DNA of 64,000 bases from Kitasatospora sp. NBC_00315. Lineage in GTDB: Bacteria > Actinomycetota > Actinomycetes > Streptomycetales > Streptomycetaceae. Position 1 is the first letter of the stretch. Each line of letters begins with the position of its first letter. The stretch lies in NCBI RefSeq assembly GCF_041435095.1, contig NZ_CP108025.1, positions 7,130,001 to 7,194,000 of the forward strand. Reading direction: 5' to 3'. This document shows, one piece after another, positions 1 through 7,579 of the stretch. A program made the position numbers and the translations under genes. The notes below the pieces were generated by a model. It saw only the letters and a list, made by a program, of their open reading frames with translations, was not told the origin of the DNA and did no database searches.

Positions 1-1199
1 GCCGGATCGCGGACCTGTTCGGCCGACGCAGGCTCTTCCTGACCGGCGTGGCCCTGCTGGCCGTCGCCTCGATCCTCGGCGGTTTCGCCGACAGCGCCGG
101 GCTCCTGCTCACCGCGCGCGTGCTGCAGGGCTTCTCGACCGCCATGGCGGCGCCGGCGGCCCTCTCGCTGCTGATCACCTCCTTCTCCGAAGGCGCCATG
201 CGGGACCGGGTGCTGGGCCTCAACGGCGCGCTGCTCTCCGGCGGCTTCACGGTCGGCGCCCTCGTCGGCGGAACGCTCGTCGGCCTGCTGAGCTGGCGCT
301 GGGCCTTCCTGATCAACGTCCCGGTGGCGCTGGTCATCCTGATCGCGACGCCGAGGCTGATCGCCGACAGCCGGGCGCCCGAGAAGGTCCGGCTCGACCT
401 GCCCGGCGCCGTCACGGTCACCGGCGGCCTGCTCGCCTTCATCTACGGCGTGATCGACAAGAACATCGCGATCGCCGCGATCGGCGTGGTGCTGCTCGGG
501 GTGTTCTGGGCGATCGAGCTGCGCGCCCCCGCGCCGCTGGCCTCCGTGCGCATCCTCAAGCGGCCGACGGTGAAGTGGGGCAACTTCGCCGGCTTCCTGG
601 TGTTCGCCATGGAGAGCGCGCTGATCTTCCTGATGACGCTCTACCTGCAGAACGTGCTGCACCTCGCGCCGCTGACCACCGGCCTGATCTTCGGGGTGCC
701 CGGCCTCGCGGCGGTGGCGGCCGGCGTGATCGCGGGCCGGGCCATCGGACGGTTCGGCAGCCGTACCGTCCTGGTGGTCGGTATGGCCGCGCAGAGCCTG
801 GCGACCGCGCCGCTGCTCCTGGTCGGCACCGACCGCGTGATGCTGGCGGTCCTGATCCCCGCCCTGTTCATCGGGTTCTTCGGGCACGTCACCTCGATCG
901 TGGCCTACACGGTCACCGCCACCTCCGGACTGCCCGACTCCGAGCAGGGCCTCGCGACCGGTCTCACCGCGCTGAGCCAGCAGGTGGCCGTCACGCTCGG
1001 CATCCCGGTGCTCAGCGCGATCGCCGCCACCCGGACGGTGGAGCTGGACGGCATCCACCTGGCGCTCGCCGTCAACGTGATCGTCACGCTGGTCGCGACG
1101 GCCTTCATCTGGTTCGGACTGCGCCCGCGGGTCGGGCAGCCGGTCGCGGCGGCCCCCGAGGCACAGCTCGCCGTGGGCGAGGAAGCCACCTCGCACTGA
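1..1199 (+). CDS. MFS drug-efflux transporter, 5' end outside window
   Basis: This is an inner-membrane proton-driven exporter of the DHA2 (EmrB/QacA-like, usually 14-helix) major facilitator group. The reading frame is open from the first bases, and about 398 residues are visible. They begin at the MFS motif A loop (RIADLFGRRR), so helices 1-2 and the start codon lie upstream. The motif C-like stretch GGFTVGALVGG followed by SWRWAFLINVP is characteristic of the DHA2 group. Many hydrophobic segments follow, and the C-terminus is a short hydrophilic tail. A hairpin terminator follows at once. Its place at the edge of an enediyne cluster suggests product export or self-protection, but this is inferred from position only. 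Confidence 0.9.
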   Translation, partial: RIADLFGRRRLFLTGVALLAVASILGGFADSAGLLLTARVLQGFSTAMAAPAALSLLITSFSEGAMRDRVLGLNGALLSGGFTVGALVGGTLVGLLSWRWAFLINVPVALVILIATPRLIADSRAPEKVRLDLPGAVTVTGGLLAFIYGVIDKNIAIAAIGVVLLGVFWAIELRAPAPLASVRILKRPTVKWGNFAGFLVFAMESALIFLMTLYLQNVLHLAPLTTGLIFGVPGLAAVAAGVIAGRAIGRFGSRTVLVVGMAAQSLATAPLLLVGTDRVMLAVLIPALFIGFFGHVTSIVAYTVTATSGLPDSEQGLATGLTALSQQVAVTLGIPVLSAIAATRTVELDGIHLALAVNVIVTLVATAFIWFGLRPRVGQPVAAAPEAQLAVGEEATSH

Positions 1200-1219
1200 C
1201 AGGGACCGCAGCCCGCGAC

Positions 1220-1258
1220 CGTCGGGGCGCCGCACCGGAAACGGGCGGCGCCCCGACG
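1220..1258 (+). terminator. Hairpin terminator after MFS gene
   Basis: A perfect inverted repeat has 14-base arms (1220-1233 and 1245-1258) around an 11-base loop, 20 bases after the MFS stop codon. There is no clear T-run, which is common for streptomycete terminators. Confidence 0.7.
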
Positions 1259-1447
1259 CATTTTCCGGAATGCGCCCGGCCGGCGGCGCGCGCTGCCTCG
1301 CGCGGGAATGTCAAGGGCAGCCTGGGAGAAGGTGACGGGCCTTTTCGGGGGCACCCTGGAAGGCGACCGGAGGGGTCACCGGCGAATTGCGCGCCGGGGC
1401 CTCCGGTCCACTTCCGCGTTCCCGCACCCTTCGAGAACGGAATCACC

Positions 1448-2329
1448 GTGGAACTCCAGCGAATCACCGCGAACGGTATCGACTTCGCGTACGCCGAAAT
1501 GGGCCGGGGGCCGCTCGCCCTGCTGCTGCACGGCTTTCCGATGTCCCCGGCGACCTATCGTCATCTGATGCCGGCCCTGGCGGACGCGGGGTACCGGGTG
1601 GTGGCGCCGTATCTGCGCGGCTTCGCCCCGAGCGCGCTGCCGGCCGACGGCAGCTTCCGGATCGCGGATCTGGTCGCCGACGCCAACGCCCTGCACGAGG
1701 CGCTCGGCGGCGAGGAGGACGCCGTCCTGGTCGGGCACGACTTCAGCGCCCCGGCGGCCTTCGGCGCGGCCCAGGCGGCGCAGCGCTGGTCGAAGCTGGT
1801 GGTCTGCGACGTCCCGCCGCTGCAGGTCTTCGGGCCGTTGGTGCTCACCCCGGAGGGCATCGAGGCGCTGAACCACTTCTGGTTCTTCCAGATGGACGTG
1901 GCGGAGCAGGTGCTGGCCGCCGACGATCTGGCCTACCTCGACTGGATCTACCGCAAGTTCACGGCCGAGGGCTTCGACGCCACCGAGGACCTCCGGTACG
2001 CCAAGGACGCCCTGCGCGCCCCGGAGAACCTGCGCGCGGCCCTCGCGCTGTACCGTACGGCCTTCCCGCCGGCCGGGTTCGGCTCACCCGACTGGGCCGC
2101 CGAGCAGGCGGCCGTCTGGGGCGCCCCGCCGGTCCAGCCCACCCTCAACCTGTTCGGCGCCGAGGACCCGAGCTTCGCCCTGACCGACGTGGTGCTGGCC
2201 ACCATCGTGGAGGGCCTGCCGAAGGGCTCCCACGCCGAGATCGTCCAGGGCGCCGGGCACATCGGCCTGGTGGAGCAGCCGGCGGTGGTCAACGACCTGA
2301 TCCTGCGGTTCCTCGCCGGGGAACTCTGA
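1448..2329 (+). CDS. Alpha/beta hydrolase, epoxide-hydrolase-like
   Basis: This 293-residue alpha/beta-hydrolase-fold protein has no signal peptide and should be cytosolic. The oxyanion motif HGFP is near residue 28. The nucleophile elbow reads GHDFS, with Asp98 where esterases have Ser, and the catalytic His is in GAGHIGLVEQP near residue 271. An Asp nucleophile is the hallmark of epoxide hydrolases and haloalkane dehalogenases, and the length matches small bacterial epoxide hydrolases. The GTG start is chosen because the conserved fold begins there; the frame is open further upstream and the ribosome site is weak. Known nine-membered enediyne pathways use an epoxide hydrolase to open a core epoxide, so a similar job is plausible here. 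Dehalogenase or other hydrolase activity cannot be excluded. Confidence 0.8.
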   Translation: MELQRITANGIDFAYAEMGRGPLALLLHGFPMSPATYRHLMPALADAGYRVVAPYLRGFAPSALPADGSFRIADLVADANALHEALGGEEDAVLVGHDFSAPAAFGAAQAAQRWSKLVVCDVPPLQVFGPLVLTPEGIEALNHFWFFQMDVAEQVLAADDLAYLDWIYRKFTAEGFDATEDLRYAKDALRAPENLRAALALYRTAFPPAGFGSPDWAAEQAAVWGAPPVQPTLNLFGAEDPSFALTDVVLATIVEGLPKGSHAEIVQGAGHIGLVEQPAVVNDLILRFLAGEL

Positions 2330-2345
2330 CCCCGGCCGGGGAGCA

Positions 2346-2399
2346 GGGGGAAGGGCTGTGGCCCGGGCGGTCCAGCGCCCGGGCCACAGCCCTTCCCCC
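2346..2399. terminator. Bidirectional terminator between convergent genes
   Basis: A perfect 24-base-pair stem (2346-2369 with 2376-2399) has a 6-base loop. It lies between the convergent hydrolase and DUF899 genes and can serve both. Confidence 0.85.
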
Positions 2400-2405
2400 G
2401 TCGAC

Positions 2406-3107
2406 TCAGGAGCTGAACTTGTCCTCGCCGTTCCACCAGTTCTGGCCCGGCCCGGTCGAGCCCTCGGCGTCGTACCTGTCGTGCAGGCGCCACCAGTCCC
2501 AGGGGTGCTCCAGGCCCTCCTCCTGCCGGCCGAGCAGCGTCATCTCCAGGTAGTTGTAGTTGTTCAGGGTCACCTCCCCGCCCCGGTCGAAGATCGAGTT
2601 GGTGTGGAAGACCTGGTCGCCGTCACGCAGGAAGGCGCTCACCGCGGGCAGTTCGCCCCGGTCGGTCGTCACGTGGAAGTCGCGGTTGAAGTCGGTGCCG
2701 AAGGAGGAGACCCAGGGGATGTCCCAGCCCATCCGCTGGCGGAACGCCTCGATCTTCGCGATCGGCGCGCGCGCCACCATCACGAAGGAGGTGTCACGTG
2801 CGTGGATGTGCGAGAGGTGGCCGACCGAGTCCGCCTGCATCGAGCAGCCGGGGCACCCCTCCTCCTGCTCCGGGCTGAACATGAAGTGACGGACGATCAG
2901 CTGGCGCCGCCCCTCGAAGAGGTCGAGCAGGGTGGGGTTGCCGCCGGGCGCCTCGAAGACGTACTCCTTCTCGACCGGCACCATCGGCAGGCCGCGCCGG
3001 GCCGCCGAGACCGCGTCGCGCACGCGGGTGAGCTCCTTCTCCTGTTCGAGCAGCTCCTTGCGCGCGACGAGCCATTCCTCCCGGGACAGGACGGCTGGCA
3101 GATCCAC
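2406..3107 (-). CDS. DUF899 thioredoxin-fold protein, copy 1
   Basis: This 233-residue protein belongs to the DUF899 family, which has a thioredoxin-like fold and no firmly known reaction. Visible marks are the N-terminal REEWLVARKELL helix, TLLDLFEGRRQL, the cysteine-bearing EEGCPGCSMQAD (Cys85 and Cys88 in the equivalent paralogue numbering), HLSHIHARDTSF, GWDIPWVSS, and a C-terminal WDWWR...NWWNG segment. The GTG start at 3107 is chosen because a full AGGAGG site lies four bases upstream and because it gives exactly the length of the paralogue at 30923-31624. The two copies are highly similar throughout and flank the enediyne core. The CxxC-like pair suggests thiol redox or peroxide chemistry; that is inference. 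Confidence 0.85.
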   Translation of the reverse strand: MDLPAVLSREEWLVARKELLEQEKELTRVRDAVSAARRGLPMVPVEKEYVFEAPGGNPTLLDLFEGRRQLIVRHFMFSPEQEEGCPGCSMQADSVGHLSHIHARDTSFVMVARAPIAKIEAFRQRMGWDIPWVSSFGTDFNRDFHVTTDRGELPAVSAFLRDGDQVFHTNSIFDRGGEVTLNNYNYLEMTLLGRQEEGLEHPWDWWRLHDRYDAEGSTGPGQNWWNGEDKFSS

Positions 3108-3360
3108 GGTTCCTCCTGGTGTGAAGTGTCCGGACGGCTCGGGGGAGGCCCGGACTCCTGGCATTTGTCATCTCACGGTGGCAGGTCGGACGCGCGCCGC
3201 CTTCCTCGGTATTGCCCTCTGTTTCATGCGACCTCCACGCCACGGAAAGACAGCAATCCTGAAGAGGTCGGCGGACGCCCGGGGATGGCATTTTGAACCT
3301 GAACGGATCGGCCGGCCACGGCGCGGCCGTTCATTCCACCGTCCCGTCCAGGAGGCCATG

Positions 3361-4542
3361 ATGCCGAGCAATGGAATTCCGACCCGCGAGGAAATAGTCC
3401 GTCGTGTCTCCGACATCGTGCCGCTGCTGCGCAAGCAGGCGGCCTGGTCGGAGGAGAACCGGCGGCTGAACGACGAGACGGTCGAGACACTCGCCGCCGC
3501 CGGCATCTTCCGGCTGCGGACCCCGGTGCGATACGGCGGGTACGAGGTCGACACCGCCACCCTCGTCGAGGTGGCCACCGAGCTCGGCCGGGCCGACGGG
3601 GCCATCGCCTGGACCACCTCGGTCTACTGGATCCCGACCTGGATCTCCGGCCTCTTCCCCGACCACGTCCAGGACGAGGTGTTCGCGACGCCGGACACCC
3701 GGGTCTGCGGCACCAACAGCCCCACCGGGATGGCCGCGCCGGTCGACGGCGGCATCGTGCTGAACGGCGAGTGGAAGTTCATCAGCGGTGCGCGGCACGC
3801 CCACTGGCAGGAGATCGCGGCGATCCTGCTCCGCCCGGACAGCGAGCCCGAGCCGATCATGGCACTCGTCCCGATCTCCGAACTGGAGGTCGTGGACGAC
3901 TGGCACACCTCCGGGCTCCGCGGCAGCGGCAGCGTCACCACCGTCGCGAGGGACCTCTTCGTCCCGGCCGACCGGGTCATCCCGATGGCGGCGGCGATGC
4001 GCCCGCAGGGCCTGTCGCAGATCAACGCGGCCTCGCCGGTCTGGCGGACCCCGGCGACGCTGGTCGCCGCGGCCTCCGGCGTGGGCGTGGTGATCGGCAT
4101 GGCGAAGGCGGCCCAGGAGGCGTTCTTCGAGCGGCTGCCCGGACGGAAGATCACCTACACCGACTACGCCCTGCAGAGCGAGGCCCCGATCACCCACCTG
4201 CGGGTCGCCGAGGCGGTCAACAAGATCGACCAGGCCGAGTTCCACGCCTACCGGGCAGCCGCCGTGGTGGACGCCAAGGCGGCCGGCGGCGAGGAGTGGA
4301 CGCTGGAGGAGCGGGCCCGGGTCCGCAACGACCAGGGCGAGGCCTCGCGGCTGGCGAAGCAGGCCATCGACCTGTTCATCAGCATCAGCGGGGGATCGTC
4401 CATCCACCAGGACGTGTCGCTCCAGCGGATCGGCCGGGACGTCCAGGCCGCCGCGCTGCACGCCCTGATCAACCCCGACACCAACGCCGAGCTGTACGGC
4501 CGGGTGCTCTGCGGCCTGGAGCCCAACACGGTCTACATCTGA
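3361..4542 (+). CDS. Flavin-dependent monooxygenase, acyl-CoA-dehydrogenase fold
   Basis: This 393-residue protein has the acyl-CoA dehydrogenase fold in the form used by group D two-component flavin monooxygenases (HsaA and related oxygenases), which use reduced flavin supplied by a separate reductase. The N-terminal helical domain spans about residues 1-115. A middle beta domain (GEWKFISGARHAHW, WHTSGLRGSGS, DLFVPADRV) covers about 116-225. A C-terminal four-helix domain includes ISGGSSIHQD and the closing LINPDTNAELYGRVLCGLEP. The ATG at 3361 has AGGAGG five bases upstream; an adjacent ATG at 3358 is too close to that site. The flavin reductase at 19125-19670 is the obvious candidate partner. 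Hydroxylation of the enediyne core or an attached ring is a likely but unproven role. Confidence 0.85.
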   Translation: MPSNGIPTREEIVRRVSDIVPLLRKQAAWSEENRRLNDETVETLAAAGIFRLRTPVRYGGYEVDTATLVEVATELGRADGAIAWTTSVYWIPTWISGLFPDHVQDEVFATPDTRVCGTNSPTGMAAPVDGGIVLNGEWKFISGARHAHWQEIAAILLRPDSEPEPIMALVPISELEVVDDWHTSGLRGSGSVTTVARDLFVPADRVIPMAAAMRPQGLSQINAASPVWRTPATLVAAASGVGVVIGMAKAAQEAFFERLPGRKITYTDYALQSEAPITHLRVAEAVNKIDQAEFHAYRAAAVVDAKAAGGEEWTLEERARVRNDQGEASRLAKQAIDLFISISGGSSIHQDVSLQRIGRDVQAAALHALINPDTNAELYGRVLCGLEPNTVYI

Positions 4543-4637
4543 CGGTCCGGGGCCGGATCCTGGATCTGACGGCCGGGGCCGGGGCGGGATCGACACGCTC
4601 CGCCGTCCGGGGCCGCTCCGGGGCCGCTCCGGGAACG

Positions 4638-4682
4638 ACCCGGTCCGCCGGGCCCGCGTGGGGCGGGTCCGGCGGACCGGGT
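4638..4682. terminator. Hairpin terminator between convergent genes
   Basis: Twenty-base arms (4638-4657 and 4663-4682) pair with a single G-T wobble around a 5-base loop. It lies between the convergent monooxygenase and SDR genes. Confidence 0.75.
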
Positions 4683-4703
4683 CGGCGGGTCGGGTCGGGG
4701 CGG

Positions 4704-5504
4704 TCAGCAGTTGACCATGCCGCCGGTCAGGTCGGCGATGGTGCCGGTGGTGACACCGGCCCGGTCGGAGGCCATGAAGGCGGCCATGTTCCCGACGTCC
4801 GCCAGCGAGGGCGCCCGCCCGAGCAGGTTGCGCGCCTCGGAGCGCCGGCCCCAGCCCTCCATCCGGCCGGGCAGCGCGGGGTTGCCGACGGCGAGGGTGG
4901 ACTCCACGCTCCGGGGCGCCTCCGGCGATCCGGCCGAGTGCAGGCAGACCACCCGGACCCCGTCCGGCCCGAGCTCGGCGGCGAGGGTACGGGAGAAGGC
5001 CTCCACCGCGGCCCAGGCCGGCCCGAAGCCGGCCGTGTAGGGGTAGGGGATGCGCGAGGGCACCGCGGTCATCATCATGATCACGCCCTGCTTGCGGGCG
5101 GTCATGTGCGGGGCGGCGGCGTTCGCCGTGACGAACTGTGCCTTGGTGAAGTCGATGATGGGCAGGGAGAAGTCCTCGAACGAGAGCTCGCCGAGGGCCG
5201 CACCCTGGTCGCCGCCGGGCCGACGGGTGGAGGTGGCGCAGAAGGAGACGTCCAGGCGCCCGGTGCGCTCCACCACGGAGGCGACAAAGGTCTCGACGGC
5301 GGACCGGTCGAGCGCGTCCACCTGGGCCGTCTCCACGGTGCCGCCGGCCAGGGCGATCTCGTCCGCGAGCTGCTTGAGGGAGGCCTCGCCACGGCCGGCC
5401 ACGAACACCTGGGCGCCCTCCCGGGCGAAGGCCTTGGCGACCGCGCCGCCGACCGCGCCGGCGCCGTAGACGATCGCCGACCGGCCGCTGAGCAGACTCT
5501 CCAT
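4704..5504 (-). CDS. Short-chain dehydrogenase-like protein with altered active site
   Basis: This 266-residue protein has the SDR Rossmann fold. The N-terminal nucleotide loop reads YGAGAVGGAVA, followed by the VETAQVDALDRS segment, a FCATSTRRPGG loop where SDRs have NNAG, and ANAAAPHM. The active-site helix PAWAAVEAFSRTLA aligns with the usual KAAVEALTRSLA. This puts Trp in place of the catalytic Lys and Phe in place of the catalytic Tyr (F-x-x-x-W instead of Y-x-x-x-K). The ATG at 5504 has a GGAGAAGGAGAG site just upstream. The protein may have lost classical dehydrogenase chemistry and act as an isomerase, dehydratase, binding protein or regulator. It is transcribed away from the UbiB-like gene across a palindrome-rich region. 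Confidence 0.8.
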   Translation of the reverse strand: MESLLSGRSAIVYGAGAVGGAVAKAFAREGAQVFVAGRGEASLKQLADEIALAGGTVETAQVDALDRSAVETFVASVVERTGRLDVSFCATSTRRPGGDQGAALGELSFEDFSLPIIDFTKAQFVTANAAAPHMTARKQGVIMMMTAVPSRIPYPYTAGFGPAWAAVEAFSRTLAAELGPDGVRVVCLHSAGSPEAPRSVESTLAVGNPALPGRMEGWGRRSEARNLLGRAPSLADVGNMAAFMASDRAGVTTGTIADLTGGMVNC

Positions 5505-5709
5505 GGGGCTCTCCTTCTCCTGGGTTCGACCGGCCCGTACCGGGCGGGCTCCGGCCCGCGGGCGTGCGGACCGCGACGGCGGCCACGGCGCCGCGGGCGG
5601 GCCTCCTGCTCCGGTCCGAGGGGCCGGGGCAGCGCGGCCGCCCGGGTGCCCGGGCCGCGTCGAAGGGGGGCGCGACATCGCTCCGGGTTGCCCGGTGCGG
5701 TCGAACCGT

Positions 5710-5737
5710 GACCGCTTCACACGGTATTGAAGCGGTC
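5710..5737. promoter_or_regulatory. Inverted repeat, candidate operator
   Basis: The perfect 10-base arms GACCGCTTCA and TGAAGCGGTC are separated by 8 bases. This spacing fits a dimeric regulator such as a TetR or MarR protein. It lies about 200 bases upstream of the SDR start and 375 upstream of the UbiB-like start. Confidence 0.5.
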
Positions 5738-5746
5738 GGGCCGGCG

Positions 5747-5770
5747 CGATTCGACCGGCCGGTCGAATCG
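5747..5770. promoter_or_regulatory. Perfect 24-base palindrome, candidate operator
   Basis: The half-site CGATTCGACCGG is followed directly by its exact reverse complement, with no spacer. It sits 10 bases after the first inverted repeat in the same divergent region. An operator for a dimeric repressor is the simplest reading; a small cruciform or terminator is the alternative. Confidence 0.5.
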
Positions 5771-6111
5771 TCGGTTCCTTGACGATGACGCAGGTCAGCG
5801 CGGTTCGAGCAGGCTTCCGACCTTGGCGTGTCGGCCGGCGGCGACGGTCTGACGCACACGCGTGCGACCCGGCGCCCCGATCGGCCGCCCGGCGAGCGGC
5901 GTCGGGCGGGCCCCCGGGCCCTGCCTGCGCCGCCCCGGCCCGCGCCGCTCGGGTCCGCGCCGCCGGTGTCCGCGTACCGCCCGTCGTGCCCGTCCACCCG
6001 GCGGTACGACCGGGCACGTTGGGAGAAGACCGTCGGGCGACAGGTTCGGATCATCGGTACCACCGTCCCGAACAGGACCGGTACGAAAGACAGTTGACGA
6101 GGGGGAGCCTC

Positions 6112-7410
6112 ATGGGAGATGCGGACGCGGGCACGGTGGGTCTCGGCCGCCGGGCGGCCCGGATCGGCGCGGTGGCGCTACGGCACACCGCTCACGCGCT
6201 CTCGGGCGCGGTTCTGCGCAGGGGCGGCGCGCAGTCGGTGTCGGCGCGGCTGGCGGCGGTCGCCCCCGCGATGCTCACGGATCTGGGCCCGTTCTACGTG
6301 AAGGTCGGCCAGCTGCTCAGCACCCGGCGCGACCTGCTGCCGGAGGTCTGGTGCACCGAGCTCGGCAGGCTCACCGACACGGTGCCGGCGCCACCCAGGG
6401 AGGCCATCGCCGCGGTGCTCACCGAGGAGTTCGGCCCCGCCGGGCAGTGGCCGTTCCGGTCGTTCGACTGGGAGCCGGTGGGCAGCGGCAGCATCGCCAC
6501 GGTGCACCGCGCGGTGCTCGCCGACGGCACGGTGGTCGCGGTGAAGATCCGCAGGCCCGGCATCGTGCCGGTGATGACCGGCGACTTCCGGCTGGCCGGC
6601 GCCCTCGCCCGGGCGGCCGGCCGGCTGCCCGGCCTGCGACGTCTCCCCGCCGAGGAGATGCTCGGGCAGGTGGGCTCCGCGGTGCTCGCGCAGACCGACC
6701 TCGCGGCGGAGCGCGTCTCGCTGGAACGCCTGCGCGGCAACCTGGCGGCGGTCGCCGGGGTCCGGCTGCCCAGGCCCCTCCCCGAGCACTGCCGGGACCA
6801 GGTCCTGGTGATGGAGTACCTCGACGACCTCCGGGAGTTCCGGCCGGAGCCGTACAGCCCGGAGCAGCGCAGGGAGGCCATGCGCCGGGTGCTCCGGGTG
6901 GTCTACCAGATGCTCTTCCTGGACGGCCTGGTGCACTGCGACCTGCACCCCGGGAACCTCCGCCTGGACGCCGCGGGGGACGTCGTCCTGCTGGACGCCG
7001 GTTTCGTGGTCGCCCTGCCGGACCGGGTGCGGCGGCACTTCGGCGAGTTCTTCCTCAACATGGCGCTCGGCAAGGGACGGCGCTGCGCCGAGATCGTGAT
7101 CGACAGTGCCGCCCGGCTGCCCGAGAAGGGCGATCTGGACGCCTTCGGCGTCGAGGTGGAGAACCTGGTCGCGGAGTCCTCGGCGGTGGTCGCCGGGGAG
7201 TTCAACCTGGCCGCGTTCGCGCCGCGGCTCTTCAAGCTGCAGCGCAGGTACGGCATCTTCGCCGCCGCGGAGTTCGCCTTCCCGCTGCTCTCGCTCCTGG
7301 TGCTGGAGGGGATGATCCACAGCTTCGACCCGGGCGTCGACTTCCAGGGAGAGGCGGTACCGGTCCTGCTGAAGGCCGTCGGATCGCCGACCGGGCGGGG
7401 CGAGGACTGA
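6112..7410 (+). CDS. UbiB/ABC1/ADCK-type atypical kinase
   Basis: This 432-residue member of the UbiB protein-kinase-like family carries the diagnostic N-terminal KxGQ motif (FYVKVGQLLSTR, Lys64), the VAVKIRRPG lysine (Lys145), the catalytic loop HCDLHPGN (Asp277), and a metal-binding DAG in place of DFG near 295. Relatives support quinone biosynthesis or act as membrane-linked ATPases; actinobacterial ones are mostly uncharacterised. The C-terminal helix is hydrophobic (FAFPLLSLLVLEGM). The ATG at 6112 has a GAGGGGGAG site upstream. It starts a plus-strand run with the MFS and epimerase genes. Its link to enediyne formation is only positional. Confidence 0.85.
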   Translation: MGDADAGTVGLGRRAARIGAVALRHTAHALSGAVLRRGGAQSVSARLAAVAPAMLTDLGPFYVKVGQLLSTRRDLLPEVWCTELGRLTDTVPAPPREAIAAVLTEEFGPAGQWPFRSFDWEPVGSGSIATVHRAVLADGTVVAVKIRRPGIVPVMTGDFRLAGALARAAGRLPGLRRLPAEEMLGQVGSAVLAQTDLAAERVSLERLRGNLAAVAGVRLPRPLPEHCRDQVLVMEYLDDLREFRPEPYSPEQRREAMRRVLRVVYQMLFLDGLVHCDLHPGNLRLDAAGDVVLLDAGFVVALPDRVRRHFGEFFLNMALGKGRRCAEIVIDSAARLPEKGDLDAFGVEVENLVAESSAVVAGEFNLAAFAPRLFKLQRRYGIFAAAEFAFPLLSLLVLEGMIHSFDPGVDFQGEAVPVLLKAVGSPTGRGED

Positions 7411-7579
7411 GCACACGCCGCGCCATGCTGTCACATTGACGGTCCGTCATACCGTCGCCGGTCGGGCACGCTGCGAGAAGCCATGCGGGTGTTCCCCGCA
7501 CCAGGATGGCTTCGGCCGTGCCGAGGGAGCGTTCCCGTGTGCGCGGCACCCACCGGTCACGACATCTAGGGGGAGACTC

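Larger units (their letters stand above)
5505..6111. other. Divergent intergenic region with operator-like sites
   Basis: About 600 bases separate the SDR and UbiB-like genes. Reading frames across it have poor composition and no recognisable protein. It holds two strong inverted repeats (5710-5737 and 5747-5770), listed separately, in its SDR-proximal half. The rest is GC-rich sequence in which I see no other feature. Confidence 0.5.

Noticed and set aside
3331..6063. Open frame of 910 codons spanning the monooxygenase and SDR on the minus strand
   Set aside because: It runs antisense through one supported gene and overlaps another out of frame, with Arg/Pro-rich composition.
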